Assembly: GCA_023250755.1 (NCBI GenBank)
Contig: JAHFAC010000004.1
Location: 1 to 8,305 of the forward strand
Length of the DNA stretch: 8,305 bases
DNA from: Bacteriovoracaceae bacterium
GTDB lineage: Bacteria > Bdellovibrionota > UBA1018
Direction of reading: 5' to 3'
The position numbers and the translations under genes were made by a program. The notes under the pieces were generated by a model. It was not told the DNA's origin and searched no databases. It was given only the letters and a program-made list of their open reading frames with translations. This document shows, in pieces, positions 6,558-8,305 of the stretch (positions within the stretch are counted from its first letter, which is position 1; every line of letters starts with the position of its first letter).

Positions 6558-6561
6558 GAAA

Positions 6562-8305
6562 TTAGTGCTTAATCGCGCCCGAAGAGCCGCGTCCGGACTC
6601 ATCTCGAGCCAGCTCACCTAATTGAAAAGCAGCCAGTGGGACTCCATCGATTTTCTTGGTCAAGAAGCTGGATGGATCCTTTAACTCAAGCGCAATTCTC
6701 AGAACCTGGTCGGCATGCTCCACGGCGATGATCTTCATTCCTTCAGTCACTTCCTTAGGGATTTTTTTCAAATCGGGCACATTTCCCTTAGGAATTAAGA
6801 CTGTTTTGATATTGCCGACTTTGGCGGCTAAGAGTTTTTCCTTCAAACCACCAATCGGGAGAACCCTCCCTCGAAGGGTAATCTCACCTGTCATGGCCAC
6901 ATCCCGCTTCACCGGAATCTTAGAAAGAGCGCTGGTAATCGCGGTCGCCATGGTAATCCCCGCTGAGGGACCGTCTTTTGGAACCGCTCCCTCGGGAACA
7001 TGGAGATGGATATCAATGCTTTGATAAAACTCCTTCTCGTACCCCAGCTGCTCAGCTCGAGATCTAACATAACTCATCGCAGTCGCAGCAGATTCTTGCA
7101 TTACCTCGCCTAGCTTACCGGTGATTTTAACTTGGCCTTTCCCGGGGACAACCGTTACCTCGATCTGAAGCAAATCACCACCCGCCTCGGTATAAGCCAA
7201 ACCATTAGTCAAACCGATCTCATTTTGCTCTTCGACCTTATTCACGATGTACTTTGGAGGCCCGAGGTACTCTTCAAGATCCTCCGCTCGAACTCGAATC
7301 ACTGGGAACTGGGACATCAAAGCCTGAGGCTCTACCTTGGTAAGCAAAGTGCCAGCCTTGAGTGTCTTTGACCTTCCCTTTGTTGCTCCTTCTGACTGAG
7401 GCGAACTCTTCTCTTCTGTCCGCCTTGCGACGATTTTTCTCGCTATTTTTCGACAAATCGTCGCAACAGCACGCTCCAGGCTTCTCACCCCTGCTTCACG
7501 TGTATAGTTCCGAATCAAACCATAAACCGTCTCATCAGCAATCTCAATATCCCCAGATTTCAATCCATGGGCCTCCATTTGTTTTTTGATGAGATATTTT
7601 TGAACAATATTGAACTTCTCAATCTCAGTGTAACCCGCGATCGTGATGATTTCCATTCGGTCAAGCAATGGTTTTGGAATCGTATGCAACGCATTGGCCG
7701 TCAAAACAAACATGACTTTGGAGAGATCGTAATCAACCTCTAAATAGTGGTCCCCAAACGACACATTTTGCTCTGGATCTAAAACCTCAAGAAGAGCGGA
7801 GGAGGGATCGCCTCGAAAATCCATGCTCATCTTATCGACTTCATCAAGCAAAAACACCGGATTGGAAGAGCCGGCTTTCTTTAAGGATTGGATCACTTTT
7901 CCTGGTAATGCGCCCACATAGGTTCTGCGGTGCCCCCGGATCTCGGCCTCATCCCTCACTCCCCCGAGCGAACAGCGAACAAATTTTTTATTCAAAGAAC
8001 GAGCAATCGATTTGGCAAGAGAGGTCTTACCCACCCCGGGAGGTCCTGCGAAGCAGAGGATTTGGCCCTTCGAATTATCAGTTAACAAACGCACGGCTAA
8101 GTATTCCAAAATGCGCTCTTTTACTTCTTCAAGACCATAATGGTCTTCTTCAAGTACTTGCTCAGCTAGTTTGATGTCGTTTCGATCTTGAGTGTATTCG
8201 GCCCACGGAAGCGTGATCAGCCAGTCAATGTAATTGCGAATCACTGTCGCCTCGGCTGACATGGGCGACATCATTTTGAGCTTTTTAAGCTCGCGCGTGG
8301 CCTTT
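6562..8305 (-). CDS. lon: ATP-dependent protease Lon (AAA+ and protease domains; N-terminus outside window)
   Basis: Lon is a cytosolic homo-hexameric AAA+ serine protease that degrades misfolded and regulatory proteins. The reading frame is open to the right edge: ten residues ([10 protein letters not shown]) precede the internal Met at 8274, so that Met is not the start and roughly the first 200-250 residues are missing. Numbered from that Met, Walker A GPPGVGKT is at 77-84, Walker B FLLDEVDK at 141-148, the sensor 1 region TANAL near 192-196, the arginine-finger segment LLDRME near 203-208 and the sensor 2 region GVRSLER near 262-268. The protease domain has the Ser-Lys dyad, with Ser437 in PKDGPSAG and Lys480 in GGLKEK, at the same 43-residue spacing as E. 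coli. About 36 extra Ser/Thr/Lys-rich residues (about 286-321) sit between the AAA+ and protease domains, and there is a C-terminal tail of about 30 residues. The protein appears fully active in the visible part. It lies 142 nt before rpsL with no clear terminator between them. Confidence 0.97.
   Translation of the reverse strand, partial: KATRELKKLKMMSPMSAEATVIRNYIDWLITLPWAEYTQDRNDIKLAEQVLEEDHYGLEEVKERILEYLAVRLLTDNSKGQILCFAGPPGVGKTSLAKSIARSLNKKFVRCSLGGVRDEAEIRGHRRTYVGALPGKVIQSLKKAGSSNPVFLLDEVDKMSMDFRGDPSSALLEVLDPEQNVSFGDHYLEVDYDLSKVMFVLTANALHTIPKPLLDRMEIITIAGYTEIEKFNIVQKYLIKKQMEAHGLKSGDIEIADETVYGLIRNYTREAGVRSLERAVATICRKIARKIVARRTEEKSSPQSEGATKGRSKTLKAGTLLTKVEPQALMSQFPVIRVRAEDLEEYLGPPKYIVNKVEEQNEIGLTNGLAYTEAGGDLLQIEVTVVPGKGQVKITGKLGEVMQESAATAMSYVRSRAEQLGYEKEFYQSIDIHLHVPEGAVPKDGPSAGITMATAITSALSKIPVKRDVAMTGEITLRGRVLPIGGLKEKLLAAKVGNIKTVLIPKGNVPDLKKIPKEVTEGMKIIAVEHADQVLRIALELKDPSSFLTKKIDGVPLAAFQLGELARDESGRGSSGAIKH

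Noticed and set aside
1..8305. CRISPR arrays, insertion sequences, toxin-antitoxin or defence genes.
   Set aside because: No regularly spaced repeats, transposase or accessory gene is present; the whole window is a core housekeeping locus.

Overview
The window is a bacterial housekeeping locus in which every supported gene lies on the minus strand. Read in the direction of transcription (high to low coordinates) the order is: the C-terminal two thirds of the ATP-dependent protease Lon (cut by the right edge); the str-type cluster rpsL (S12), rpsG (S7), fusA (EF-G); then the start of the S10-type cluster rpsJ (S10), rplC (L3), rplD (L4), rplW (L23), rplB (L2), and the first codons of rpsS (S19) at the left edge. 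Gene identities are secure because the encoded proteins carry long invariant ribosomal protein and EF-G motifs at standard lengths.

The organism is a bacterium of moderate GC content. The locus lacks tuf between fusA and rpsJ, L3 has an apparent N-terminal extension and S12 has an alanine-rich tail. L23 and L3 read somewhat like those of Bdellovibrionota or former Deltaproteobacteria, but that placement is a weak impression rather than a demonstrated assignment.

Region by region: 6562-8305 lon (partial); 6420-6561 a spacer with two candidate sigma70-type promoters and a 15-bp palindrome; 5496-6419 rpsL and rpsG; 5410-5495 an 86-nt spacer; 3316-5409 fusA; 3174-3315 a 142-nt spacer, where tuf often sits, holding a candidate promoter and an 8-bp hairpin; 2862-3173 rpsJ; 2627-2861 an unusually long 235-nt spacer rich in inverted repeats, including a set of mutually exclusive stems; 43-2626 rplC, rplD, rplW and rplB, closely packed; 1-26 the start of rpsS. 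No gap exceeds 300 bases.

The genes work together in translation: S12 and S7 are decoding and head proteins of the small subunit, EF-G drives translocation, S10 and S19 belong to the 30S head, and L2, L3, L4 and L23 build the peptidyl transferase centre and exit tunnel region of the 50S. I found no undescribed protein system. The most interesting signals are in the spacers, above all the one between rpsJ and rplC, which has the topology of a cis-acting RNA switch.
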